Source of the DNA: Clostridiales bacterium 38-18
GTDB lineage: Bacteria; Bacillota; Clostridia; Peptostreptococcales; Acidaminobacteraceae
DNA: 64,000 bases
Assembly (NCBI GenBank): GCA_001897605.1
Contig: MKTL01000002.1
Span: forward strand, 302,683-366,682
Direction: 5' to 3'
Shown here piece by piece: positions 1 to 7,963 of the stretch (position 1 is its first letter; the number at the start of each line of letters is the position of its first letter). A model generated the notes under the pieces. The model was not told the origin of the DNA, ran no database searches, and saw only the letters and a list, made by a program, of their open reading frames with translations. The position numbers and the translations under genes are program-made.

Positions 1-1
1 T

Positions 2-502
2 CATGACCTAATTCAAATTGATGAGCTTCATGTTGAAGAAGGTAAAATATCAGATTGCTATGGTTGCAGCTTTGAAACATGTATGTATTATGCAAAGGAA
101 AAGGCTTGCTTCTACGGTGGCTTTGTCGTTGAGGATTTGTATCCTAAGATTGAACAGGCTGACATAGTATTATGGATCTGTCCAAATTATAATGATGCTA
201 TCTCGGCAAAGCTCATGGCTGTTATCAATCGATTAACAGCTTTGTATCGATCTATGAACTTCTATGATAAGTATCTTCTGAGTATAGTCGTTTCAGGAAA
301 TTCCGGTAATGATTCCGTTGCAATGCAATTGCTTGGAGCACTTTGTATCAACAAAGGCTTTAGATTGCCATCGCAATTTGCAGCAATGGCCATCGCTAAC
401 GAACCTGGAGATATATTGTGTGTTGAGGATCTAAATGAGAGAGTTGAACGTTATGTCAACTCTGTGCATAAATTAACGAACAATTTTATGACAAAAAAGT
501 AA
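2..502 (+). CDS. Flavodoxin-fold NAD(P)H/FMN reductase-like protein (5'-truncated)
   Basis: The frame is open to the left window edge, so the true start lies outside. The visible 166 residues carry a CYGCSFETC cysteine cluster near the visible N-terminus, then an alternating beta/alpha pattern with the stretch ADIVLWICPNYNDAISAKL. This resembles the multimeric flavodoxin/iron-sulfur flavoprotein group, where an equivalent Pro-x-Tyr loop contacts FMN and the cysteine-rich loop may hold an Fe-S cluster. The predicted role is a cytoplasmic flavin-dependent redox enzyme with unknown substrate. It ends in TAA at 500-502 with no hairpin directly after it. The family call is from pattern only; a quinone or azo reductase is an alternative. 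Confidence 0.6.
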   Translation, partial: HDLIQIDELHVEEGKISDCYGCSFETCMYYAKEKACFYGGFVVEDLYPKIEQADIVLWICPNYNDAISAKLMAVINRLTALYRSMNFYDKYLLSIVVSGNSGNDSVAMQLLGALCINKGFRLPSQFAAMAIANEPGDILCVEDLNERVERYVNSVHKLTNNFMTKK

Positions 503-1006
503 AAAAAGGTTTTACTTTTCTGTTTTTGTGGTATAATGATATTAAGAAACCAGTTCAGTTAAAATTAGTATAAAGTAGTGAAATCAACCATTCTAGAGTT
601 TTGTACAAAGGAGTGAGTCCGCCAAAATATTAATTTGAAAATAATTGTTTTAAAGAGGTAAATGTTTTGATGAAACAAAATTATGTCAACTGATGAACAA
701 CACCAAGTTATGAGTCGCTAAGGATTCGAAAATTATTATGGGTCGGGGTCATTGGTCGGGATGATTGTATTAAATGTATTGATTTAAATATAGCTTCAAG
801 TTAATTGTTAATTTGCTTCAAAGATTCGTTTTTAGTTTCAAATTAGTTTAAATGAGTTAGTTTAATATAGTTTTAAGGATTTTGTTTTAAGTTAGTTAAA
901 ATTAAGCTTCAATAAACGTTATATAATGAACTGGTTCAGATGGACTTTAGTCCAAAGGAAAGGGTGAGTCCACCAGAAGTGTTAGAAGAAATATTAGTAA
1001 CGAAAA
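503..1006. other. AT-rich intergenic gap with two promoter-like/leader-like segments
   Basis: No convincing long ORF lies here. Two TATAAT boxes occur at 532-537 and 922-927. Just after each is a GTTCAG motif (AACCAGTTC at 548-556 and its reverse complement GAACTGGTT at 928-936). Further on, each has a CAAAGGA...TGAGTCC-CCA motif (606-624 and 953-975). The middle (about 660-915) is low-complexity and T/A-rich. It may be a long non-coding RNA, a decayed duplication or simple spacer; no known RNA family was recognised. Confidence 0.4.
511..537 (+). promoter_or_regulatory. Possible promoter, TTTACT-15-TATAAT
   Basis: A perfect TATAAT at 532-537 has a TTTACT 15 bp upstream, which is shorter than the ideal spacing. 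Transcription would start near 544, right at the AACCAGTTC segment, and could run to the terminator at 1007-1052. Confidence 0.35.
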
Positions 1007-1011
1007 AGTGA
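964..1011 (+). CDS. Possible 15-residue micro-ORF ahead of the terminator
   Basis: A GTG codon at 964 follows AAAGGAAAGG and opens a 15-codon frame starting VSPPEVLEEI that stops at 1009-1011, inside the left arm of the terminator hairpin. A similar but shorter start (VSPPKY, stop at 631) occurs at 613. This may be a chance frame or the remnant of a duplicated gene start. No gene lies downstream on this strand for it to regulate. Confidence 0.2.
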   Translation: MSPPEVLEEILVTKK

Positions 1012-1052
1012 AGTATCTCATGTGTAATGCGAGATACTTCACTTTTATTTTT
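1007..1052. terminator. Strong bidirectional terminator
   Basis: A 13-bp perfect stem (AGTGAAGTATCTC at 1007-1019 and its complement at 1031-1043) is followed by a T-rich run on the plus strand and preceded by an A-run. It can therefore also end the minus-strand gene whose stop is at 1072. Confidence 0.85.
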
Positions 1053-1071
1053 GTGCATTAAAGTTTTTTAG

Positions 1072-2805
1072 CTACGGAGTTTCGGTTGTATCTGTAGTGC
1101 TGGTTCCCTTAGTTGTATAATCAACTGAATATGGTTCGCTCCAAACACCATCCTTTCCCTGAACTTTTAGCTGAATGGTATAAGTGCCATCCGATTCAAA
1201 AACAGGAAATAAATTTTTATCGTCAAAAGTCGATATTAATGACCCTGCATAATAAATTTCCCATTCATAGGCGACAATGTCCTTTTCACCCGTAGAGTGA
1301 TTCATAAAAGCGACACGATTATCATGAAGAGGTTCTATTCCAAAATTCGCTGCAATTGCTTCATGACTAAATAAGAGGGTACTGGCAAAATAAAGTAATG
1401 CGATAACGAGTAGGACGATGATCGGAATCAGTATGAACTTAATGTTAAACCTTGTTACTGGAGCGTCATCATCTTCATTTTGCATCTCGAAAAGCTCATC
1501 TAGTAGTTGGTCCTCCAAAGCATCTTCATCGTCAAGCTGTCTTTGCTTACTGCTTTTTGGAAGTGTTTCAGGCATGCTAAGCTCATCCTTAAATAAGTCC
1601 TTGAAGGATTGTGTTTCTTCAATGTTCTTACCGCTCGCTGAATTGTGTTTAATTTCAGAAGCAATTTCAATTACAGTTTCATTTTCAACATCAGTGTCAT
1701 TTTCAACATCGGTGTCATTTTCAACATCGGTGTCATTTTCAACATCGGTGTCATTTTCAACATCGGTGTCATTTTCAACATCGGTGTCATTTTCAACTTC
1801 GGCGTCATTTTCAACTTCAGTGTCATTTTCAACTTCAGTGTCATTTCCAATATCAATGTCATTTTCATTGATACACTTTTTAGCTGGGCTAACATCCTCA
1901 TCACTAAAAGACACATCAACGATGCTTTTTTTGTCATCGTGATTAATGTTGTCTTTGAATGCATTTGCAACGGAAAATAAGTCGAGCGCTGCTTGTGAAG
2001 CATCAGCATCTTCTGTTTCCATGTTTTTTAGCAAATTGGCAAGCTCATTTTGTAGATCCTCATGTGTCAATGCTTCTAATGACGGGATTTCAGCTTTAGA
2101 AGCAGTTGCTTCAACAGATCTATAAGGTAATGGAGGTCCGGCCTCTAAGTCATTAATAATAATGTGATATTCGGAATTTATGGACTCTAAAGCCTCGGGC
2201 TTTTCAAAAATAAAAACATCTTTAAAATCTTTTCTTAAAGATTTAAACGATCCATAAGAGTGATGTCCGAGGATTAAGTTATCAATAAATTGACTGTGAA
2301 AACCTTCAGAATCATAAAGAACAAAATCAATGGTTTTCCCCAATTGCTTAAATAATTCAAAATCAGAATACAAATCAGAGGCTGTAAAATCTATTAGTTC
2401 TCTAAAAGCAAGGCCATCGTCTGTAATGAGAATTTGCTCTTCATCGACGAGCTGTATCTTAATCGCATTATTGAAAACGTCATATTTTTCGATTAATTTC
2501 AAAATTTCATAAACAACTTGGATGCGATCATCGTAGCTAAGCTTAGTTTTTGCTATAAATTTTTTCAAACCTCTACCGGACTGTTGATTAAGTATAAGGT
2601 GTAATTTACCGTCATCTTCAATAACACCAACGTAATTATGTAGATGGGATTGAACTAGATGCTTGGTTGCTTTGCTGATATTATCAGGTGAAAAAAAAGT
2701 GATTAGGAATACTGGTGCTTGATCTATAATAGCTACTGCACTTGAAAAGCAAAGCTGTTCATCTTCATAAAGTAGTTTCCAAGATTTGAAGTTGTTTAAT
2801 GTCAT
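1072..2805 (-). CDS. Membrane protein with kinase-like N-terminus, acidic hexapeptide repeat and PKD-like domain
   Basis: 577 residues; ATG is preceded by AAGGAGG. Residues about 1-225 have a layout like a protein-kinase C-lobe: a helix run ending in EILKLIEKYD, then ITDDG and a LIDF motif where a kinase would have DFG. The HxD catalytic loop is not visible, suggesting a pseudokinase (inference). Residues about 310-375 hold nine ND[T/A][D/E]VE hexapeptides. An acidic linker leads to one transmembrane helix (about 457-480, FILIPIIVLLVIALLYFAS). The roughly 95-residue C-terminus has the YEWEIY...GTYTIQLKV pattern of a PKD/Ig-like domain and should lie outside the cell. There is no N-terminal signal peptide, so the N-terminus is cytoplasmic. 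It is a single-gene unit. A sensor or signalling scaffold is possible; function is unknown. Confidence 0.65.
   Translation of the reverse strand: MTLNNFKSWKLLYEDEQLCFSSAVAIIDQAPVFLITFFSPDNISKATKHLVQSHLHNYVGVIEDDGKLHLILNQQSGRGLKKFIAKTKLSYDDRIQVVYEILKLIEKYDVFNNAIKIQLVDEEQILITDDGLAFRELIDFTASDLYSDFELFKQLGKTIDFVLYDSEGFHSQFIDNLILGHHSYGSFKSLRKDFKDVFIFEKPEALESINSEYHIIINDLEAGPPLPYRSVEATASKAEIPSLEALTHEDLQNELANLLKNMETEDADASQAALDLFSVANAFKDNINHDDKKSIVDVSFSDEDVSPAKKCINENDIDIGNDTEVENDTEVENDAEVENDTDVENDTDVENDTDVENDTDVENDTDVENDTDVENETVIEIASEIKHNSASGKNIEETQSFKDLFKDELSMPETLPKSSKQRQLDDEDALEDQLLDELFEMQNEDDDAPVTRFNIKFILIPIIVLLVIALLYFASTLLFSHEAIAANFGIEPLHDNRVAFMNHSTGEKDIVAYEWEIYYAGSLISTFDDKNLFPVFESDGTYTIQLKVQGKDGVWSEPYSVDYTTKGTSTTDTTETP
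1676..1865. repeat. 18-bp tandem repeat inside the minus-strand membrane-protein gene
   Basis: About nine in-frame copies of an 18-bp unit (plus strand TCATTTTCAACATCGGTG with small variants) encode NDTDVE-type hexapeptides. The middle six are almost identical at the DNA level, the flanking ones diverge. This is typical of recent slippage expansion. Confidence 0.9.
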
Positions 2806-2935
2806 TGAGTCCTCCTTAACAGGTAACTTTGCTTTATTTTATCATAATTGAAGGACACATGTACAAAGAAATATTCAAAAATTCACTACATATGGTATTT
2901 GGTGTGTTTTTCTCGTTATTTGTTCTACAATATAC

Positions 2936-2964
2936 TGGTTAGTTTTCTAACCATGTACTATAAT
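2936..2964 (+). promoter_or_regulatory. Inverted repeat and -10 box upstream of yhaO-like gene
   Basis: TGGTTAG-TTTT-CTAACCA (2936-2953) is a perfect 7-bp inverted repeat that sits where the -35 region would be for the TATAAT at 2959-2964. An operator for an unknown repressor or activator is plausible. It does not look like a Firmicutes SOS box. Confidence 0.4.
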
Positions 2965-2995
2965 TAAAGTAGAAAAGTATCAAAGGAGTTGCAAT

Positions 2996-4222
2996 ATGAT
3001 AAAGGTATTACATTTATCCGACATTCATTTAAATTCAGGATATGCAAATAAAAGTGAAAAGGTTAGGAGGCAGCTAAAGAGTCATTTGAAATTGTCTTTT
3101 TCTAATGCTATAGATTATGCAATCACACAATTGTGTGACGTTTTAATGGTAGTAGGAGATTTGTTTGATCATGACAAAATTGCATATGAGGATGAACAAT
3201 TTATAATAGGAGAATTTAAACGTGCGCTAAACGCGGGCATTCATGTTGCTTACTGTTCTGGCAATCATGATCCATTGGGGACTTTTCCGTTTGTGAGTAA
3301 GCTTTCAGGGTATGACAATCTTCATATGTTTCTCGATGATCAGGTTCGGATTGATAATGTACATAGTCGAGATAATACACCTTTTGAGTTAGTAAGTGTG
3401 GGTCATCAGTCAAAAGCTGAGAAAAGAGATTTAATTCGCTTATTTCCTAAAAAAGATGGCTTTATCCCCAGAATAGGAATGGCGCATGCGAGTGTACCAA
3501 GTGCGCTGACAACCTCTGATAAAGTCGCATACATGGCGACGCCACTGAATACGATTGAGTCACTGAATTACGATTATTTTGCACTAGGCCACATTCATAT
3601 AAGACAGCTATTAACTGATAAAATTGGCTATTCAGGTAATATTCAAGGGCTAAACATTAAAGAAACTGGAAATAAAGGTGGCTATTGGATCGAAATAGAG
3701 CGTGGGATAACGCGTGTAAGTCCAGTCGATTTTAATTCGTTGTCTTGGTTTCAAATTGGGTATACGATAACAGCTGAAATACAAAGTATTGAAGCTTTGA
3801 AAGCTGCAATAATAGACCACATTCATGAGCAATTAAAAGATGTAGGTCAAGTGAAGCTTGTGAGGGTATTGTTAACGGGTAAAACCCCGTTGATTGAAGA
3901 ATTGAATACCATTAATTTGGAATTTTTAGAGCAGGATTTAATAGAGAGACTTGACCTACTTTATTTAGAGCTAGACTCATCAAAGGTAGAAGCTTATATT
4001 TCTGAAGAAATGCTAAAACAGGAACATACAGTTGTATCAGAGCTGTTACATTTTCTTGATGCAGAAGATTATCCTGAGGCATTGCTTGAAAGACTCAGTC
4101 AATTACCTGGGTTCTCAAGCTACAAGCAAAAGCAGCAAATGATAGAAGCTTTAAATGGAATAAATCATGAGGTTAAAACATTGCTAGTTAATAGAATGGT
4201 GGTATCGAAGGATGAAAATTAA
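2996..4222 (+). CDS. yhaO: DNA repair exonuclease, SbcD/YhaO-type metallophosphatase
   Basis: 408 residues, start supported by AAAGGAG 8 nt upstream. The calcineurin-like phosphoesterase motifs are all present: DIH (D9, H11), GDLFDHD (54-60), GNHD (89-92), a histidine at 164 and GHIH (198-201). Together they bind two metal ions. It is known as the nuclease half of an SbcCD/Mre11-Rad50-like pair. Its stop overlaps the start of the ATPase gene (4212), so the two are probably translationally coupled and act as a complex on DNA ends. YhaO is preferred over SbcD because of the length and the short ATPase partner with membrane helices. Confidence 0.88.
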   Translation: MIKVLHLSDIHLNSGYANKSEKVRRQLKSHLKLSFSNAIDYAITQLCDVLMVVGDLFDHDKIAYEDEQFIIGEFKRALNAGIHVAYCSGNHDPLGTFPFVSKLSGYDNLHMFLDDQVRIDNVHSRDNTPFELVSVGHQSKAEKRDLIRLFPKKDGFIPRIGMAHASVPSALTTSDKVAYMATPLNTIESLNYDYFALGHIHIRQLLTDKIGYSGNIQGLNIKETGNKGGYWIEIERGITRVSPVDFNSLSWFQIGYTITAEIQSIEALKAAIIDHIHEQLKDVGQVKLVRVLLTGKTPLIEELNTINLEFLEQDLIERLDLLYLELDSSKVEAYISEEMLKQEHTVVSELLHFLDAEDYPEALLERLSQLPGFSSYKQKQQMIEALNGINHEVKTLLVNRMVVSKDEN

Positions 4223-6800
4223 AAGTTTGGACTATAAAGTCTATGGTAAATTGATGTCTCAATCCTTCCAATTAGGAGATAAGATAACCTTTTTTTATGG
4301 GAGAAATGAGTCTGGTAAATCGACAATTTTCAACTCAATCTATTCAATGTTGTATGGCTTTAAGCCTGCAAGTAGAGATAAGCACCCATATGTGAACTGG
4401 CAAGCAAATGAAATAAATTTTTCTTCTAAAATCGTAAATAACGAGGAACTTTTTGAAGCTGAAAGAAGTCTAAAGAGTGCGCCTAAGTTAAATTTAACGG
4501 ACATTTCCAAAAACAGTATTCAAAGCTTTCGCAATGAAAAGCTGCCATTTATAGCAACTGTCAGCGATAGGATGTTCGAAAGCGTTTTTTACCTTACAGC
4601 TGAAACCTTAAATAGCATAGAACAGGATACCTGGGAAAATGTACAGGAGCAGTTAATTTTCAACTATGGTACTGACTATCTTAAAAACGTAAATGTGGTT
4701 TTAGCTGAGCTTGAAAAAGAAATTAATAGTATTTGGAGAAATGATAAACGGGGTAATCCGCAAATGTCTGTTCTCCAATCAGAAATTAACGAACTCAAAA
4801 AAGAAAAACTCAGACTAGAGCTACTATACGAGGAAAGAAATACAGATGTCGAGATGCTTAAACATTTGACTAGTAAAATTGACGATCTTTTAGTTCTTAA
4901 AAAATCCATAAATGAGCAATTAAGGGCTATTAGAGAATGGCGTCCCTATAAAGACTTGAATGATAAAATTGAAGAGTTGTCACGTCGCATTTATAAAGCG
5001 GAGTCTTTTAAACAGCTTCCAGAACAGATTTTGTATCAGTTTGATCAAAGCTCAACTAAGCTTGCTGATATAGAAGTTCGAGCTGAAAAATTATTAGAAA
5101 AAATTGAGCAGTTAAAGCGAAATCTTGTTCCAATAAGTGAGACGGATGTTAAATTACTTGAATTAAACGCAATTAGAAATGAGCTTGAAAATGGTGTACA
5201 GGGATATGAGGCGAAAGATCATGAGATTCATAGAATCATAGACGAAAGAATGCGTTTAAACGATAAGATTGTGGCCAATTATCAGTTGCTCTTTAATAAA
5301 GAATTGTCTCTAGAAGAAAAGAATAATTTAAAAGGTGTTCAAGTTTTAGATTTGATCACCTTAGTGCAGAAGATAGCAGAAGGAGAGCAAAAAAAACAAG
5401 AAATCATCCAAAATGAAAATGCAAATTTAAAAAGCAACAATCTTCTAGTTATTGCAATTGGAAGTATTGGTATTGTATTTTCATTTCTTGGTGGGATGCT
5501 ACCAGCGATAGAAATATTGACGTGGCCTGGCTTGCTGATGATTGGTTATGCGATTGCTAGCTTTCTGCCGATCCGTTCAAGAAAACCGCAAAGCTTGGTA
5601 GATGTAAGTGAATTCCATGATAAGATCAAGCAGGCAACAAATGGTATACCGTTACCTGAATACGTTTTTCGTGATAATGACCAAAGGTTTTTCACAAAGC
5701 TTGAGCAATTAATCGCTTTAATTATTGATGAGACCATTCTTGAGAATAAGCTAGAGCAAATGGCTATTGAAAAGAAAAATGATGAAGATCGTTTGATTGC
5801 ACTCATGAATATGCCAAATGTTGATTTTACAAGAGGGGTTCGATTGACAATTCAATTGATACTCGCTCAGCTAGAAGGGGTAAATAAAAGAGTTTCCGAA
5901 GAAGCTTCTAAGTTGAAGGAAATTTCCCAATACGAGGAGCAATACCAAACGGAGCTTAATCATTTAAAAGCTATAAAGGTTAGTCATGAAAGCTTGATTC
6001 ATTGTATCAACGAGTTTGGTGACGGCGATTTTAGTTTTGGGCTAAAACAAATTGAGATCAATCGAGATTTAATTCAATCAATTAAGCTATATCGATCTGA
6101 GCTTGAAAATTTTGAAGTGGATTTGGAGCAACTGAAGTTACTCGAAGCACTTGATTATGAACAACTTGAAGCGCAGTTTGAAGAGATAAGTGAGCTTGAA
6201 AAATCACTACTGACAGAAAAAACGAAACTGACTTCCGAAGTAGAGAATTTTAAGCAACAGTTTAATTTAGACGTGATTATTAGCGATATTCTCTCAAAAC
6301 AACAGGAGTATAATGCGCTATCAAAAAAACGTGATCTATTAATGATTTCATATGAAATATTAAAGTGGACTGACGAAAAGTTTAGAATTGAAAACCAACC
6401 GAATATTATTCAAAGAGTAAGTGAGTTGCTCAGTGAAATGACAGGTGGAAAATATGAGCAGGTCCTGCTACAAGAAGAAAATCAAAAATATGAATTGATT
6501 TTTAGAGTCGGTGGCGAACTTCTACCAGCAACGCTTGCATTTAGTAAAGGAACGAAGCAACAATTATTTTTAGCCTATCGAATTGCTGTAATTGAAGCAC
6601 TTGATCCAGAGGGCAATTTACCTTTGGTCCTAGATGAAGCCTTGATCAACTGGGATCAGGAACGCTTCGATAAGACAATGAATTTATTAAGCAGGTTAAC
6701 CGACAAAAGACAGATTATAGGCTTTACATGTCATCTTGATTTGGCTAATAGACTTAAAAATTTAGAATCTGTTAGAGTTATTGAGGTGGAAAATGAGTAA
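4212..6800 (+). CDS. yhaN: YhaN-like AAA ATPase, SbcC/Rad50-related
   Basis: 862 residues. A Walker A (GRNESGKST, 30-38) near the N-terminus and an ABC-type signature region plus Walker B (LPLVLDEA, about 802-809) near the C-terminus flank long coiled coils rich in Glu, Lys and Leu, which is the Rad50/SbcC arrangement. Two hydrophobic helices at about 410-428 and 435-454 interrupt the coiled coil. Such helices are known in the YhaN group and suggest membrane attachment of the hinge. It overlaps yhaO by 11 nt and is overlapped by the small downstream gene, so all three form one operon. Predicted to drive the nuclease partner with ATP. Confidence 0.85.
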   Translation: MKIKSLDYKVYGKLMSQSFQLGDKITFFYGRNESGKSTIFNSIYSMLYGFKPASRDKHPYVNWQANEINFSSKIVNNEELFEAERSLKSAPKLNLTDISKNSIQSFRNEKLPFIATVSDRMFESVFYLTAETLNSIEQDTWENVQEQLIFNYGTDYLKNVNVVLAELEKEINSIWRNDKRGNPQMSVLQSEINELKKEKLRLELLYEERNTDVEMLKHLTSKIDDLLVLKKSINEQLRAIREWRPYKDLNDKIEELSRRIYKAESFKQLPEQILYQFDQSSTKLADIEVRAEKLLEKIEQLKRNLVPISETDVKLLELNAIRNELENGVQGYEAKDHEIHRIIDERMRLNDKIVANYQLLFNKELSLEEKNNLKGVQVLDLITLVQKIAEGEQKKQEIIQNENANLKSNNLLVIAIGSIGIVFSFLGGMLPAIEILTWPGLLMIGYAIASFLPIRSRKPQSLVDVSEFHDKIKQATNGIPLPEYVFRDNDQRFFTKLEQLIALIIDETILENKLEQMAIEKKNDEDRLIALMNMPNVDFTRGVRLTIQLILAQLEGVNKRVSEEASKLKEISQYEEQYQTELNHLKAIKVSHESLIHCINEFGDGDFSFGLKQIEINRDLIQSIKLYRSELENFEVDLEQLKLLEALDYEQLEAQFEEISELEKSLLTEKTKLTSEVENFKQQFNLDVIISDILSKQQEYNALSKKRDLLMISYEILKWTDEKFRIENQPNIIQRVSELLSEMTGGKYEQVLLQEENQKYELIFRVGGELLPATLAFSKGTKQQLFLAYRIAVIEALDPEGNLPLVLDEALINWDQERFDKTMNLLSRLTDKRQIIGFTCHLDLANRLKNLESVRVIEVENE

Positions 6801-7059
6801 AGAGATTTTAGAGCAACTGGAATTTGAAAAAAACAAGCGCAATATATTAAAACAAGTTAATGAAAGTAAAGCCGAACAAATAACCCAAAAAACGCATTCA
6901 GACCAGAAATATGCTTGGGAGTATGAGTTAGAATCCTATAGAAGAAGTAAGCGTAAAGAACGCTTTTACACATTTGGTGCTATTTGCGGCATATTAGCCT
7001 TAGTCATCAGCATGATCTCTAACTTTGATACCTGGATTAGATTTCTAATGCAATTTTAA
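6793..7059 (+). CDS. Small single-pass membrane protein of unknown function
   Basis: 88 residues from ATG 6793, which has GAGGTGG just upstream; an upstream TTG (6781) would put the SD inside the gene. The ATG overlaps the last codons of the YhaN-like gene. The first 55 residues are charged and helical (many Lys, Glu and Gln), followed by one C-terminal transmembrane helix (about 59-76, TFGAICGILALVISMIS). The family is not recognised. Its position suggests a partner or membrane anchor of the YhaO/YhaN pair, which is inference. Confidence 0.7.
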   Translation: MSKEILEQLEFEKNKRNILKQVNESKAEQITQKTHSDQKYAWEYELESYRRSKRKERFYTFGAICGILALVISMISNFDTWIRFLMQF

Positions 7060-7137
7060 TGAATTCCTTAGTATAAGTAAAGAGAATCGCGTTATGATGG
7101 TTACGATAATGAAAAGCATAAGGAAGGAGGTCGTAAC

Positions 7138-7938
7138 GTGATTGAACAGACCAGTGAATTGAGTTCCCAAAAAACAATTGAGACGGCACCTAAGGATATC
7201 GTAATTGATATAAAAGAGCTGAGAAAAGTTTATAAGGTTGGCGGTGAGAAGGTTGTTGCACTCAATAAGATCGATTTACTAATTTATCGAGGAGAAATTT
7301 GTTGTATACTTGGAACCTCGGGTTCAGGTAAATCAACGCTCTTAAACATGATGGCAGGGCTAGAAAAGCCAACGAAGGGAACCATACAAATCAAAGACCA
7401 GGCCATGGAAAAAATGTCGGAAAAGCAGCTTGCTATTTTTAGACAAAAGTACATTGGATTCATCTTTCAGTCGTATAATTTACTCCCTGCGCTTACAGCA
7501 CTCGAAAATGTGGCAATGCCTTTGATCTTTCGTAGATTTAATAAAAGTAGACGAGAAAAAATTGCTAAGAAGTACTTAGAAATGGTTGGCCTCAAGGAAC
7601 GTTATAAACATAAGCCGAGCCAAATGAGTGGTGGACAACAGCAGCGGGTAGGGATTGCGAGAGCTTTTGTTGGCTCACCTGAAATAATATTTGCCGACGA
7701 GCCCACTGGAAATCTAGATACAAAAACGTCTATAGAAGTCATGCATATCATGTGGAAGATGGCTAGAGAAAAAAACCAAACCATTGTCATCGTAACACAC
7801 GACCCTGAAGTTGCATTATATGCAGATAAGGTCATCCATATTAGAGATGGAGACATCCAAAGCATAGAAGTGAGAGATGGGAATGATGTTTACGAGAAAT
7901 ATATTAAGCCTTACGAAGAGAACTACGTAGAAATTTAA
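7138..7938 (+). CDS. ABC transporter ATP-binding protein, LolD/MacB type
   Basis: 266 residues from GTG with AAGGAGG 6 nt upstream. It shows Walker A GTSGSGKST (about 57-65), Q-loop FIFQSYNLLPALTA, signature MSGGQQQRV (about 162-170), Walker B IIFADEPTGNLD and the H-loop THD. The FQSYNLLP and PTGNLD wording is typical of the MacB/LolD/FtsE subfamily, which works with FtsX-fold permeases through mechanotransmission rather than classic transport. It is the first gene of a three-gene operon with the surface protein and permease that follow. The substrate is unknown. Confidence 0.92.
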   Translation: MIEQTSELSSQKTIETAPKDIVIDIKELRKVYKVGGEKVVALNKIDLLIYRGEICCILGTSGSGKSTLLNMMAGLEKPTKGTIQIKDQAMEKMSEKQLAIFRQKYIGFIFQSYNLLPALTALENVAMPLIFRRFNKSRREKIAKKYLEMVGLKERYKHKPSQMSGGQQQRVGIARAFVGSPEIIFADEPTGNLDTKTSIEVMHIMWKMAREKNQTIVIVTHDPEVALYADKVIHIRDGDIQSIEVRDGNDVYEKYIKPYEENYVEI

Positions 7939-7963
7939 CTAACTTATTACTAAGGGGAAAACG

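Noticed and set aside
739-775. tRNA or riboswitch fragment in the GGTCGGGGTCATTGGTCGGGA stretch
   Set aside because: No cloverleaf, T-loop or conserved riboswitch core could be built around it.
1418-2009. Several ORFs of 110-175 codons on both strands over the 18-bp repeat
   Set aside because: They arise because the repeat unit is a multiple of three and keeps all frames open; they have no SD and overlap the well-supported 577-residue gene.
2936-2953. SOS (LexA) box before yhaO
   Set aside because: The inverted repeat TGGTTAG/CTAACCA does not match the CGAAC-N4-GTTCG type used in Firmicutes.
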